From: JBDTMT01 sp033764095
GTDB lineage: Bacteria; Desulfobacterota; Binatia; HRBIN30; CADEER01
Assembly (NCBI GenBank): GCA_033764095.1
Contig: JANRJF010000255.1
Span: 1 to 64,000 of the forward strand
Reading direction: 5' to 3'
DNA length: 64,000 nucleotides
Of the stretch, positions 1 through 8,527 are shown in pieces. The first letter of the stretch is position 1. The number at the start of each line of letters is the position of its first letter. The notes beneath the pieces are model-generated. The model had not been told where the DNA came from and ran no database searches. It saw only the letters and a program-made list of their open reading frames with translations. Position numbers and translations under genes: made by a program.

Positions 1-151
1 CCACCGACGGCGGCGGCGCGTCATGCGACGGGCGGCTCGCCGTCGTCGGCGGCGCGGACGCCTGACGCAGGCGCGGCGCCAGCCACCACGCGGTCACGGC
101 GATGACCAGCCCGACAGCGACGATCGCCCAGCGCCCCCCCCGATTCGGCAT
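1..151 (-). CDS. Partial membrane-anchored or secreted protein, runs off left edge
   Basis: Reading the minus strand from an ATG at 149-151 gives an open frame of about 50 codons to the window edge. It starts MPNRGGRW, continues with a hydrophobic stretch (AIVAVGLVIAVTAWWLA, residues 9-25) and then turns Ala/Pro/Thr/Ser-rich. This is a typical N-terminal signal anchor followed by a periplasmic linker. The gene would lie downstream of the kinase gene on the same strand, about 145 bases after its stop. No domain is visible in the part present, so no function is assigned. It could also be a chance frame in GC-rich DNA, but the hydrophobic start supports a real gene. Confidence 0.45.
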   Translation of the reverse strand, partial: MPNRGGRWAIVAVGLVIAVTAWWLAPRLRQASAPPTTASRPSHDAPPPSV

Positions 152-295
152 GACGGGTCGCTTAGCCGACCGCGCCCCGCGTCTTCAACCGTGCGTGCAG
201 CATGGTGGAGGGGCCGTGAAGGCATTTCGGCGTGTGCACGACGTACCGGCGCTGAGCCGACGGCTGCGGCCTGGCGATGGCGCCGTGGCGCCACC

Positions 296-3200
296 TCAGC
301 CATCCGCGCCACGTCCGCCCGGCAGTCCGTAGAGGCGCAGGTAGCCGGCCACGTCGGTGATGCCGGCGTCGGCCAGCAGCGCGGCGGCGATCGGCAGCTC
401 CGCCGCCCCGGCGGCGGCGTCGAGTCGCGCCAACCCATGCAGCGCCGCGGCCTGGGCCAGGCGCATCTGCGCGCGGGCAAAGCCGCTGGCCGCCGCGCGC
501 AACCCCAGGGTGGCAGCGCTGACGTCCTGCGCGACCGCTGCGGCGCCGGCGCGCAACATCTGCTCGTGCGCGGCAGCGGCGGGAACCGTGGCGCGGCCGA
601 CGCAGCGCGCGTGCCAGCTGAACCGCCGCGACAGCCGGCGGCCGGGCGTCGCGTGCGCCACCCCCAGGCCGATGCGCGCCGCCAGCAGGTGTGCATCGAA
701 CCCGATCAGGGCATGTCGCAGGAGCTGCGTGCGGACCAGCGTCGGCCAGTGGGCGCGCAGCAGCTCATCCGCTTCGCCGGCGCGATCCTCGGCCAACGCC
801 GCGTAGGCGTCGAGGCGCAGCGCGTAGAAGTGCTGCATCTGAAAGCCGCCGCCCGGCCACGCGCGGCGCGACTGCTGCGCCGCCGCGCGCGCCTCGGCGG
901 TGCGGCCGCGCAGCAGGGCCACCATGCCGACGGATTGGATGCACGCGACGATGCGGACGATGTCGGCGGTTTCACGCGCCTCGGCCAGCGCCGCATCCAG
1001 GCGTCGCTGCATCTCGTCGAGCCGCCCGAGCTCCTCCAACGCGCGCTCCGCCGCCGTGCTGGCGATGCCCAGCTCCCAGGTCACGCCGCGGCAGCGGTCG
1101 CGCAGAATGGCCGAGCCGTGGTCGCAGCTGCGCAGCATGTCCGCCCAGTCCCCCTGCACCATGCGCTCCTGTGCCTCGACGATGGCGGTGAAGCCGAGCA
1201 GGTACGGATCGTCGAGCGCCTCGGCCAGCCTCCGGGCGCGGCGCAGCATGCGCCCCGCCCAGGCCCGAAACGGCGGGCCGACCGGAATCAGCGTGGCACT
1301 GACACCGGCCAGTTCTCGGCCGGCGAAGTACGGATCGCCCGAGCGCAGGGCCAGACGCAGGCTGCGCACGGCGAAGTAGAGCCCGCGCAGCGGATCGACC
1401 ATCGCCAGGCCCTTTGCCGCCGACCGCGCCGTTTCGATGCGCAGGCGCTCGCGATCGGTGAGCGGCGACGGCCGTCGCGCCTGGGCGCCGCGCAGCGCCA
1501 GGCCGATCAACCCACCCAGCACGCCGCGCAACGCGTGCCGCTCGTTGCGCGGGTACGCCAGGTCGAGCGCGGCGAGCAGTGCCTGCATGTTGGCCACCCC
1601 CTCGTCGAGGCGGCCGGTCTGCATGTACTGCTCGGCGGCGCGGCGACGCAGCTCGAGACCGCCGAGGCCGCCGTCGGTGGCGGCGGCCTCGACGAAGAGC
1701 GGCGCCGCCTCGGCGCCGCGCCCGGCATTGACCAGCGCGTTGGCGAGCGCAACGAGCAGCTCCGCGCGTCCGCCGTCGGCGCCGTCACGCAGCGCCAGCG
1801 CGGCGCGATAGAAGGCGGCGGCTTCGCCGAACGCGAGCGCGTCGTCGGCGCGCCGCGCCGCCTCGACCGCCCAGGTCGCGGCGGGCTCCCGCTCCTCGGC
1901 GCCGCTGAAGTGACGATACAGCGCCGCGGCATCCGGCTCGGGCTCGCGCAGCAGCGCGTGCGCCAGACCGCGGTGGCGCTCGCGCAGGGCAGCGGGCGAC
2001 AGGCCGCCGACCACCGCCTCGCGGATCCGGTCGTGATAGGCTTCGATCTGCGCGCCGCGCGGCTGCGCCAGCCGAAGCAGGCGTTCCTCCTGCAGCGTGA
2101 TCATCTCGTGGCGGCCGCTGCCGCCCAACGACCCGGCGGCCGCCGCAACGGCCAGCGGCATAGGCCGACCGGCGACGCAGACGATCTCCAGCAGTTCGCG
2201 CGACGATCGGCTGAGTTGTCCGACCCGCGTCTGCACGATGCCGCTGAGGCTCCCGGCCGCCGCCGCGCTGGCCAGGGGCCGCTCCCCGAGGGCACATCGC
2301 GCCAGCTGGGTGACGAAGAACGGCGAGCCGCCGGCATCGCGGACCACCGCCGCCATGTCGGCATCGCGCCCGCGCCCGAGCTCGCCGGCGAGCGCCGCCG
2401 CTTCCGCGTCCCCGAGCGGACCGAGCGCAACCGTGGCGCGCGTCGGTCCGCCGGTGCGCCGCACGTCGAGCGCCGCGAACTCCGGCGCCGCGCCGGGCTC
2501 CTCGCTGCGGTGGCTGAGCAGCAGCAGCAGACTGGGCGGATCGACGCCGCCGAAGATCTCGCGCGCCAGCGCCACGCTGTCGCTGTCCGCCCACTGCACG
2601 TCGTCGATCCACACGACCAGCCGGCGACGGTCGCCGAGCCGGGCCAGCAACTCACGCAACGCCGCGAAGCCGCGGCGCCGGCGCTCGACGACATCCTCGC
2701 TGTCGTCGCGGCCGCGCCACTCGGCGAACGGCGGCAGCCGTCCGAGCACCGGAAACAGTCGGACCAGCGCGCCGGCGTGGCGCGGCATCAGTTCGGCGAC
2801 CTGGGACTCGGGGAGCAGGTCCAGGTAGCGGCTCAGGGCATCGACGACGCCGTCGAAGGCGCGGTACGGCACGGTCTCGTAGGGGTGGCAGCGTCCGCGC
2901 AACGCCACGGTGTCGGTCGACGCCTCGACGCGCGACAGGAAGTGGCGCACCAGCTCGGTCTTCCCCATTCCCGATGGCCCGGACACCTGCACGATGCTGG
3001 TCCGCCCCGGCACCAGCGCCTCGAGCGCGCCCTGCAGGATCGCGAGCTCGGCGTGGCGACCGACGAACGGCGTCTCGTCGGCCAACGGCGCCAGCGGCAT
3101 CAACGTCGCCAGCCGCTGCTCCGCCGAGCAGCCGTCGATCACCCGGGCGACTTCGGCGGCATCGGGACGTTGGCGCGGGTCGGTGGCGAGCAGCGCCGCA

Positions 3201-3931
3201 ACCATGTCCGCCATCGCCGGCGGCACGCCCGCGCCGACCGGCGGCGGCGGCCGCCGCGCTTCCCGCGACAGGAAGTCCGCCGGCGGACCACTGAACGGCA
3301 GCGCGCCGGTGAGCGCCTCGTAGAGGACGACCCCGACGCTGTACCAGTCGGACGGCGGGGTCACCGGCTCGCCGCGCAGGATCTCGGGGGCCATGTACGC
3401 CAGGCTGCCGGCGATGGTGTCGGAGCGTTCCATGGCCAGCAGGCGACCGCCGAACTGGATCATGAAGCCGAAGTCGAGCAGCACCGTCCGGCCGTGCGCA
3501 TCGACCAGGCAGTTCGGCGGCTTGACGTCGCGGTGCAGGCGGCCGGCGGCATGCAGGACGGCCAGTCCCTGGACCAGCTGGCGCGCAATGGAGAAGAAGC
3601 GCGCCAACCGCACGCCGCCGTCGGGCGCGCGCCCGTCGCGTGCCGCGCGGACGAAGTCGACGCCGTCCACCAGCTCCATGGTGAAGAAGCACTCCTCCTC
3701 ACCGGCGTACAGCTCGTACAGCTCGACCAGGTTGCGATGCCGCACGCCGGCGCAGGCGCGGAACTCCTGCTTCAAGCGATAGACGTGCTCCGGGTCGAGC
3801 TCGGCCAGGGTCTTGAGCGCCACGACGGCATCGTCCTCGCGGTCGTGCACGCGATAGACGAGGCCGCTGCTGCCGCGACCGAGCAGCGCCAGCGCCGTAT
3901 AGCGGCCGTCGGCCCAGGAGCGATCGAGCAA
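296..3931 (-). CDS. Serine/threonine protein kinase with AAA/NACHT-like ATPase and TPR-type repeats (PknK/AcoK type)
   Basis: The 1211-residue product begins with a eukaryotic-type kinase domain: glycine loop around residues 17-28, lysine at about 40, HRD at 133-135, DFG at 153-155 and APE at 181-183. An STAND-type ATPase follows, with Walker A GPSGMGKT at 318-325 and Walker B VVWIDD at 439-444. The rest is a long Ala/Leu-rich helical region with TPR-like repeats and no obvious DNA-binding end. The start is TTG, chosen because the kinase fold begins at once and there is no usable ATG. The gene lies 85 bases after the sigma-54 activator on the same strand, so the two are probably co-transcribed. 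Such kinases typically phosphorylate or titrate a partner regulator; the neighbouring activator is the inferred partner. Confidence 0.93.
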   Translation of the reverse strand: MLDRSWADGRYTALALLGRGSSGLVYRVHDREDDAVVALKTLAELDPEHVYRLKQEFRACAGVRHRNLVELYELYAGEEECFFTMELVDGVDFVRAARDGRAPDGGVRLARFFSIARQLVQGLAVLHAAGRLHRDVKPPNCLVDAHGRTVLLDFGFMIQFGGRLLAMERSDTIAGSLAYMAPEILRGEPVTPPSDWYSVGVVLYEALTGALPFSGPPADFLSREARRPPPPVGAGVPPAMADMVAALLATDPRQRPDAAEVARVIDGCSAEQRLATLMPLAPLADETPFVGRHAELAILQGALEALVPGRTSIVQVSGPSGMGKTELVRHFLSRVEASTDTVALRGRCHPYETVPYRAFDGVVDALSRYLDLLPESQVAELMPRHAGALVRLFPVLGRLPPFAEWRGRDDSEDVVERRRRGFAALRELLARLGDRRRLVVWIDDVQWADSDSVALAREIFGGVDPPSLLLLLSHRSEEPGAAPEFAALDVRRTGGPTRATVALGPLGDAEAAALAGELGRGRDADMAAVVRDAGGSPFFVTQLARCALGERPLASAAAAGSLSGIVQTRVGQLSRSSRELLEIVCVAGRPMPLAVAAAAGSLGGSGRHEMITLQEERLLRLAQPRGAQIEAYHDRIREAVVGGLSPAALRERHRGLAHALLREPEPDAAALYRHFSGAEEREPAATWAVEAARRADDALAFGEAAAFYRAALALRDGADGGRAELLVALANALVNAGRGAEAAPLFVEAAATDGGLGGLELRRRAAEQYMQTGRLDEGVANMQALLAALDLAYPRNERHALRGVLGGLIGLALRGAQARRPSPLTDRERLRIETARSAAKGLAMVDPLRGLYFAVRSLRLALRSGDPYFAGRELAGVSATLIPVGPPFRAWAGRMLRRARRLAEALDDPYLLGFTAIVEAQERMVQGDWADMLRSCDHGSAILRDRCRGVTWELGIASTAAERALEELGRLDEMQRRLDAALAEARETADIVRIVACIQSVGMVALLRGRTAEARAAAQQSRRAWPGGGFQMQHFYALRLDAYAALAEDRAGEADELLRAHWPTLVRTQLLRHALIGFDAHLLAARIGLGVAHATPGRRLSRRFSWHARCVGRATVPAAAAHEQMLRAGAAAVAQDVSAATLGLRAAASGFARAQMRLAQAAALHGLARLDAAAGAAELPIAAALLADAGITDVAGYLRLYGLPGGRGADG

Positions 3932-4016
3932 CGTGCCTACCCGTCCGTGTGCGCTCGCGCGCCCACGCCGCGAGCCCAGCTGGCGCGTTCGGATGCCGGG
4001 CCCCGGCGCACGCGCG

Positions 4017-5549
4017 TCAGCCTTTCCCGGCGCGACCGAGGCCGAAGGCGCGCACGAGGTTGTAGATGTGCGTGCGGGTCAGGTCGAGACGGCGCGCCGT
4101 CTCGGAGATGTTCCAGTCGGTCTCGTCGAGCACCTTCTGCAGCAGGCTCGACTGGAAGCGACGCGTCGCCGCCTGAAAGGTCTCCTGATGCTCCGACGCC
4201 TCGGCGGGGGACGGCTCGCTGACCCCCGGGAACACGTGCCGCGGCTCGATCTGCAACAAGCCCTCGCCGGCGGCGAAGATCGCCGCCCGGGTGACCACGT
4301 TCGACAACTCGCGCACGTTGCCGGGCCATTCGGCGACCCGCATCACGTGCAGCGCGTTGGGTGAGAGGGTCAGCGCCGGCAGACCGAGGTCGGTCGCGGC
4401 GCGGGCGCAGAAGTGCGCCGCCAGCTCGGCGATGTCCTGCCGCCGCTCGGCGAGCGTCGGCATGCGAATCGGCACGACGGCCAGGCGGTAGTACAGGTCC
4501 TCGCGGAAGCGATGCTCGGCGACCGCCGTCGCCAGGTCGGCATTGGTGGCGGCGATGAAGCGGACGTTGGCGTGCACCGGCTTGCTCGCCCCGAGCGGGA
4601 AGTACTGCTTGGACTGCAGCAACTGCAGCAGCTTGCTCTGCACCTCGAGCGACAGCTCGGCGATCTCGTCGAGGAAGAGCGTCCCGCCCTCGGCGCCGGC
4701 GATCTTGCCGTCGATACGGCGATCCGCCTGTGAATGGCCGCCCTTCTCCGCCCCGAACAACTCGCTCTCCAGCAGTTCGCGCGAAAAGGCGGAGCAGTTG
4801 AGCTCCTGGAAGGGCGCGCCGGAGCGTGGACTGTTGTCGTGAATCACCTTTGCCAGCTGCGTCTTCCCGGTGCCCGACGGGCCGGTGATCAGCACCGCGA
4901 CGTCCAGCGGGGCGACCAGCGCGGCCTGCCGCAGCACGTCCGCCACCCCGGGACTGCGGCCGATGACGCCGTCGGCGCGCAGCTTGTCGCGCAGCGGTCG
5001 GGTCGGATCGCCGAGTTGTCGGCGCAGCAGCAGGCGGTCGACGGTCGGTGCCACGTGGGCGGCGAACAACTCGGTCTGCGCGCGGTGCTCGTCGGCATAG
5101 CCGCCGCCGCCGGTCCGCCCGCGCAGGTAGACGACGCCGCGCGGCGGATCGATCCCGATCGGGGCGCACAGCACCGCCTCGACGCGGCCGACCCGGACGC
5201 TCTCGAAGCTGTTGAAGCGCGGGTCGTCGAGCGCCGAGGGGGTCGAGAGCGTGCGCCCCGACGCCAGGGTGGCGCCGATGATGCCGCGCGAGATCGCTTC
5301 GCGCACCCCGGCGACCTCGCGGTCGGAGAGCCCGTGCGCCAGCGACCACGGCGCCGCATCCGCCCCGGCGTCGGGATCTCGCAGCTCGAGGTATCCGTGC
5401 GCCGACTGGGTGAGCTCGACCACCAGCGCCAACGCCTGCCGCAGGAACGGTTCGATCTCCTGCTGCTGCCCGAGATCGAGGAGCCGCCGGTACAGATCGC
5501 GCTCGCGGCGCAGTGTCGCGAGATCCGATTCCGGCTCGACCGTCGGCAT
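4017..5549 (-). CDS. Sigma-54-type enhancer-binding protein: GAF + AAA+ + Fis HTH, altered GAFTGA loop
   Basis: A 510-residue regulator starting MPTVEPES. The open frame extends 79 codons further upstream, but only this ATG gives a normal N terminus. Residues 10-30 look like a short coiled coil, 30-175 form a GAF-like sensor domain, and a sigma-54 AAA+ domain follows with Walker A GPSGTGKT (223-230) and Walker B TLFLDE (290-295). The C-terminal 40 residues form a Fis-type helix-turn-helix (ISETARRLDLTRTHIYNL). The sigma-54 contact loop, usually GAFTGA, reads GGHSQA at 270-275, so normal sigma-54 remodelling is uncertain. It is divergent from the Cys-rich secreted gene at 5786 and upstream of the kinase gene. 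Its likely target is the sigma-54-like site at 5690. Confidence 0.93.
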   Translation of the reverse strand: MPTVEPESDLATLRRERDLYRRLLDLGQQQEIEPFLRQALALVVELTQSAHGYLELRDPDAGADAAPWSLAHGLSDREVAGVREAISRGIIGATLASGRTLSTPSALDDPRFNSFESVRVGRVEAVLCAPIGIDPPRGVVYLRGRTGGGGYADEHRAQTELFAAHVAPTVDRLLLRRQLGDPTRPLRDKLRADGVIGRSPGVADVLRQAALVAPLDVAVLITGPSGTGKTQLAKVIHDNSPRSGAPFQELNCSAFSRELLESELFGAEKGGHSQADRRIDGKIAGAEGGTLFLDEIAELSLEVQSKLLQLLQSKQYFPLGASKPVHANVRFIAATNADLATAVAEHRFREDLYYRLAVVPIRMPTLAERRQDIAELAAHFCARAATDLGLPALTLSPNALHVMRVAEWPGNVRELSNVVTRAAIFAAGEGLLQIEPRHVFPGVSEPSPAEASEHQETFQAATRRFQSSLLQKVLDETDWNISETARRLDLTRTHIYNLVRAFGLGRAGKG

Positions 5550-5604
5550 GTCGCCCCAGTTAGTCGATCGCCGGTCGAAACCCAAGCTGTTCAGTACGCA
5601 CAAC

Positions 5605-5637
5605 GCCTGCCGCAGGCACCTGTCGACCGCAGTTGAC
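5605..5637. promoter_or_regulatory. Two small palindromes, candidate activator-binding site
   Basis: GCCTGC, one base, GCAGGC (5605-5617) is a perfect short inverted repeat. GTCGAC-N4-GTTGAC (about 5622-5637) is an imperfect one. They lie 55-90 bases upstream of the sigma-54-like promoter, where an enhancer-binding protein would be expected to dock, and next to the activator gene's own start. Function is inferred from position only. Confidence 0.3.
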
Positions 5638-5689
5638 TGTGCGCGGCGGAGGCGGCCGGCGGCTGGTGCGGGCGGCGAGCGGGCGGCGT

Positions 5690-5705
5690 TGGCACGGCGC
5701 TTGGG
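5690..5705 (+). promoter_or_regulatory. Sigma-54-like (-24/-12) promoter candidate
   Basis: TGGCACG followed by four bases and TTGGG. The -24 half matches the consensus TGGCACG exactly. The -12 half matches TTG but has GG where TTGCA/TTGCT is usual. Spacing is correct. Transcription would start near 5717, leaving a leader of about 70 bases before the ATG at 5786. A sigma-54 activator gene lies directly upstream and divergent, which raises the plausibility. The missing -12 C is a real weakness. Confidence 0.45.
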
Positions 5706-5785
5706 TACACCTGAGCGTACGCAGGCGCGCTGCCAACGTCCGAACCCGACACCGACCAACCACCCGATCCGAGGAGGGATCACCA

Positions 5786-6307
5786 ATGACGATCATGACG
5801 ACGACCCGTATGCTGACCGCGCTCACGCTCCTCTTCGCCGCCGGCGCTGCCGCCGCGGAGAGCGACCCGCTGCGCTGCGAAGCGCGGCAGATGCGCGCCG
5901 AGAGCGAGTTCTATCGCTGCCTGTCGCGCTGCGACCGCCGCGTCGAGCGCAGCGCGGCGCGCCCCGCCGAACGCGCCGACGCCACCAACCCGGTCGATTG
6001 CGAAGCCGTCTGCGGCGATCGCCTCGACGCCGACCTGGCGCGCATCGCCGACACCGCGCCCTGCACCGTCGCCGAGGCCACCGCGCCGAGCCCGCGCGAA
6101 TGCGAGGCGCGCATGCTGCGCATCGCCTCGAACGACCTGCGCTGCCAGGCCCGCTGCGGGCGACAGCGCCACCGCGAAGGCTTCGAGCGGTCCACCTGTC
6201 TCGATACCTGTCGGACCCGCTGCGGCATCGCCGTCGATACCCTCAGCGCCGAAGCGATCTGCGCGGGAGGGCGCATGGGCAGCGGCGAGATGTGCGCGGC
6301 GGACTGA
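5786..6307 (+). CDS. Small Cys-rich secreted protein, unknown function
   Basis: The product has 173 residues. The start ATG is preceded by GAGGAGG about 9 bases upstream. Residues 1-21 form a signal peptide (hydrophobic core LTALTLLFAAGAAAA, cleavage likely after AAA). The mature part is highly charged, helical-looking and has about a dozen cysteines in paired CxxxC-like arrangements (RCLSRCDRR, DCEAVCGDR, RCQARCGRQ, CLDTCRTRC). This suggests a disulphide-bonded, repeated helical-hairpin protein in the periplasm or outside the cell. No known family is recognised. It stands alone between a sigma-54-like promoter and a strong hairpin terminator, so it is a single-gene unit probably controlled by the divergent activator. 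Confidence 0.82.
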   Translation: MTIMTTTRMLTALTLLFAAGAAAAESDPLRCEARQMRAESEFYRCLSRCDRRVERSAARPAERADATNPVDCEAVCGDRLDADLARIADTAPCTVAEATAPSPRECEARMLRIASNDLRCQARCGRQRHREGFERSTCLDTCRTRCGIAVDTLSAEAICAGGRMGSGEMCAAD

Positions 6308-6372
6308 CGTCGGTCCCGCCGACCGGGAGCGCCGGCGTGCCACGGCCGCGTCGCTCCCCTGATGCGAGCTCC

Positions 6373-6416
6373 CGCCAGCGGGCGCCGAGGATGTCCTCGG
6401 CGCCCGCCGGCGTTTT
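6373..6416 (+). terminator. Rho-independent terminator
   Basis: A perfect 13-base inverted repeat (6379-6391 with 6394-6406) sits inside a longer stem reaching 6373 and 6412 with one mismatch. TTTT follows at 6413-6416. It ends the Cys-rich gene's transcript 66 bases after its stop. Confidence 0.8.
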
Positions 6417-6497
6417 CGCAGCGCCGCGGCGCCCCCGACGCCTGGCCTTGCGCCGACCGGCAGGGCTGTGCGAGCCAACCCAGCGCCGCACGCACCG

Positions 6498-7676
6498 ATG
6501 ACAGCCGCGAGAGCCATGACCACGCCGGCGACGACGATCACGCCCCGCCGGCCCGGCGGCAGCGCACGACGCCCGCGGCGCGAGAAGTGGGAGGTCCTGA
6601 TCGTCGGGGCGGGCCCGGCAGGACTCTCGACCTGGCTCCATCTCCACGCGCTCGCCCCGCAGGTGGCGGCGCGCACATTGGTCATCGACCGCGCCCGCTT
6701 TCCACGCGACAAGCCGTGCGGCGGAGCGATCACCCCGCTCGGCCAGGCGATCCTGGCGGGACTCGACGCCTCCGTCGCGGTGCCGACCGCCATCGCAACC
6801 GCGATCGAGTTCCGCCTCGACCGCCGGTCGCACGTCTTTCGCCACCCCGAGGCGTTGCGCGTCGTCCGCCGGGTCGAGTTCGACGCCGCGCTGGTGCGCC
6901 TCGCCACCGCGCGCGGCATGACGCTGCGCCAGGGGGAGGCGTTCCGCAGCCTCGCGCCGGGACGCGGCGGCGTGGCGGTCGAAACCGCGCGCAACGCCTA
7001 TACCGCGCGCGTCGTCGTCGCGGCGGACGGTGCGCAGAGCGCCGTCCGCCGCGCCGTGCAACCGGACGGGCGACCGAGGCTCGCCCGCCTGCTCGAAGTC
7101 GTCACGCCGATCGCGCCGACCGAGCTCGACGTGGGGCGCAGCGACGCCGTCTTCGACTTCACCGCGCTGGCGGCCGGGCTGCCCGGCTACGTGTGGCACT
7201 TCCCCTGCGTCGTCGGCGGCGCACCCGCCGCGACGCGCGGCGTCTTCGACAGCCGCGTGCGCGCCGGCGGGCGACGCCCGGACCTGCGCCAGATCCTGCA
7301 GGCCGCGCTCGCCGAACGCGCCGTGGACTGGTCCGCTGCGCACGTCGCCGCGCACCCCATTCGCCTCTTCGATCCCGCCGCACCGCCCTCGGCGCCGCAC
7401 GTGCTCTTCGTCGGCGACGCCGCCGGCAGCGATGCGGCGTTGGGCGAGGGGATCGCCCACGCCCTCGACTTCGGCGACCTCGCCGCCAACGCGATTGCCG
7501 ACGCGTTCGACGCCGGCGATTTCAGCTTCGCCGACTACGCGGCGCGCCTGCGGGCGCATCCGGTCGGCCAGACCCTGCACCATCGCCGGCGCCTGGCTGA
7601 CGATTTGTACGGCAGCGGTGCCGGCTCGTCCGTCAAGTCGCTCGAGTTGCTCGCCGGCTCCCTGCTGCCGAGTTGA
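6498..7676 (+). CDS. FAD-dependent oxidoreductase of the geranylgeranyl reductase family
   Basis: About 392 residues. A Rossmann FAD-binding motif is near the N terminus (VLIVGAGPAGLSTW), followed by the family signature RDKPCGGAITP and a second FAD motif near the C terminus (VLFVGDAAGSDAALGEGIAHAL). This is the GGR/tryptophan-halogenase-like group B flavoprotein fold. Members reduce isoprenoid double bonds or hydroxylate/halogenate aromatic or peptide substrates. The start is uncertain: GTG at 6468, ATG at 6498 and ATG at 6516 are in frame, and the FAD motif begins well after all three. The gene is 92 bases upstream of the Tat-signal protein and the secreted protease on the same strand, which hints that it acts in the same pathway. 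The substrate is unknown. Confidence 0.85.
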   Translation: MTAARAMTTPATTITPRRPGGSARRPRREKWEVLIVGAGPAGLSTWLHLHALAPQVAARTLVIDRARFPRDKPCGGAITPLGQAILAGLDASVAVPTAIATAIEFRLDRRSHVFRHPEALRVVRRVEFDAALVRLATARGMTLRQGEAFRSLAPGRGGVAVETARNAYTARVVVAADGAQSAVRRAVQPDGRPRLARLLEVVTPIAPTELDVGRSDAVFDFTALAAGLPGYVWHFPCVVGGAPAATRGVFDSRVRAGGRRPDLRQILQAALAERAVDWSAAHVAAHPIRLFDPAAPPSAPHVLFVGDAAGSDAALGEGIAHALDFGDLAANAIADAFDAGDFSFADYAARLRAHPVGQTLHHRRRLADDLYGSGAGSSVKSLELLAGSLLPS

Positions 7677-7704
7677 TGGGTCGCACACGCGCACCGATCA
7701 CCGC

Positions 7705-7736
7705 GCTGTAGACAGAAATTCCGCTGTCGTGATAGC
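7705..7736. promoter_or_regulatory. Palindromic operator-like site upstream of the Tat-signal protein gene
   Basis: GACAG (7711-7715), an 8-base spacer and CTGTC (7724-7728) form a perfect short inverted repeat, with outer GCT/AGC also symmetric at 7705 and 7734. It sits about 35 bases before the ATG at 7769, in the only gap between the flavoprotein gene and the following trio. It could be a regulator site; no clear -35/-10 pair was found. Confidence 0.3.
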
Positions 7737-7768
7737 AGCGCGTCCACCCCGGGGGAGCAGGAGGACGA

Positions 7769-8527
7769 ATGCCCAGGAAGATCGAGCACGGACCGCTCAG
7801 TCGCCGCGACGTCATCACCATGCTGGCGGCCGGAGCGGCGGCCTTTCAGGCGCGCGCGGCGCTGGGCCAGACGTCCACCGCCACCGCCACCGTCACGCCG
7901 ACGGTGACCGCCACCCCGACCGCCTGGCAGCCGACCGCGGCCGCGCTGAAAAACGGACTGCTCAGCTCGCTGGTCTCCGATCTCATCCGCAATCCGAAGC
8001 TGCGGCGCCGCTTCAATCGCGACCCGCAGGGGGTCGTCGAATCCTACGACCTGACCGAGGCACAGAAGGCGGCGTTCTACGCCATGAAACAGAACGCCAT
8101 GCACACCTTCATGAAGGACGAGACCACGGACTGGCTGCTCGCCTTCAAGAACGACCTCGATTTCGCCGAGGTGTGGAACTACGACGACCAGGCGACGGAT
8201 CCGACCAGCTGCGACGACACCAACACCGCCAGTTATCCCAGCCCGCTTCCGAAGATCTTTCGCTTCCGCCCCCTCACGGTGGCTGTCGGAGGTCCGCAGA
8301 CACTGTCCGTGTTCGGGCAGTCCTTCGCGCCCGATGCCACCCTGGTCCTCGACCCGCCCGTCGACGTCACGGTGGTCACGCAGCGCATCACCGGAACGTT
8401 CCGCTCGTCGCGCCTGTTCGCCACGGTCGACGCCAAGAAGGCCGGCGCCGATCAGTACACGCTGAAGCTGATGCGCGGCGCTACCGAGCTGACGACGTTC
8501 ACCAAGTGCAAGCTCTCGGTTTCGTAG
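7769..8527 (+). CDS. Tat-exported protein with TP-rich linker and LigA-like helical segment
   Basis: 252 residues. AGGAGG lies 5 bases before the ATG. The N terminus carries a twin-arginine signal (LSRRDVITMLAAG, about residues 10-32). A short T/A/P linker (TSTATATVTPTVTATPT) and a helical segment follow; in the latter, LIRNPKLRRRFNRDPQGVVESYDLTEAQKAAFY matches the pattern of LigA-like protocatechuate-dioxygenase small subunits and of some peptide-leader proteins. The C-terminal 85 residues look like an IPT/TIG-type beta-sandwich (PLTVAVGGPQTLSVFGQSF). The gene overlaps the next one and is followed by a secreted protease. LigA-like folds can be accessory subunits or leader domains, so the protein may be a processed precursor, but this is inference. 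Confidence 0.75.
   Translation: MPRKIEHGPLSRRDVITMLAAGAAAFQARAALGQTSTATATVTPTVTATPTAWQPTAAALKNGLLSSLVSDLIRNPKLRRRFNRDPQGVVESYDLTEAQKAAFYAMKQNAMHTFMKDETTDWLLAFKNDLDFAEVWNYDDQATDPTSCDDTNTASYPSPLPKIFRFRPLTVAVGGPQTLSVFGQSFAPDATLVLDPPVDVTVVTQRITGTFRSSRLFATVDAKKAGADQYTLKLMRGATELTTFTKCKLSVS

Noticed and set aside
23..4222. A 1399-codon plus-strand open frame
   Set aside because: It is antisense to the kinase/ATPase gene, is Arg/Gln/His-rich with no domain, and arises from GC-rich codon bias.
7030..8505. The upstream part of the frame leading into the 8506 gene
   Set aside because: It overlaps two real genes in another frame and is low-complexity Pro/Ser/Arg/His; only the part after the GTG at 8506 has protein-like sequence.
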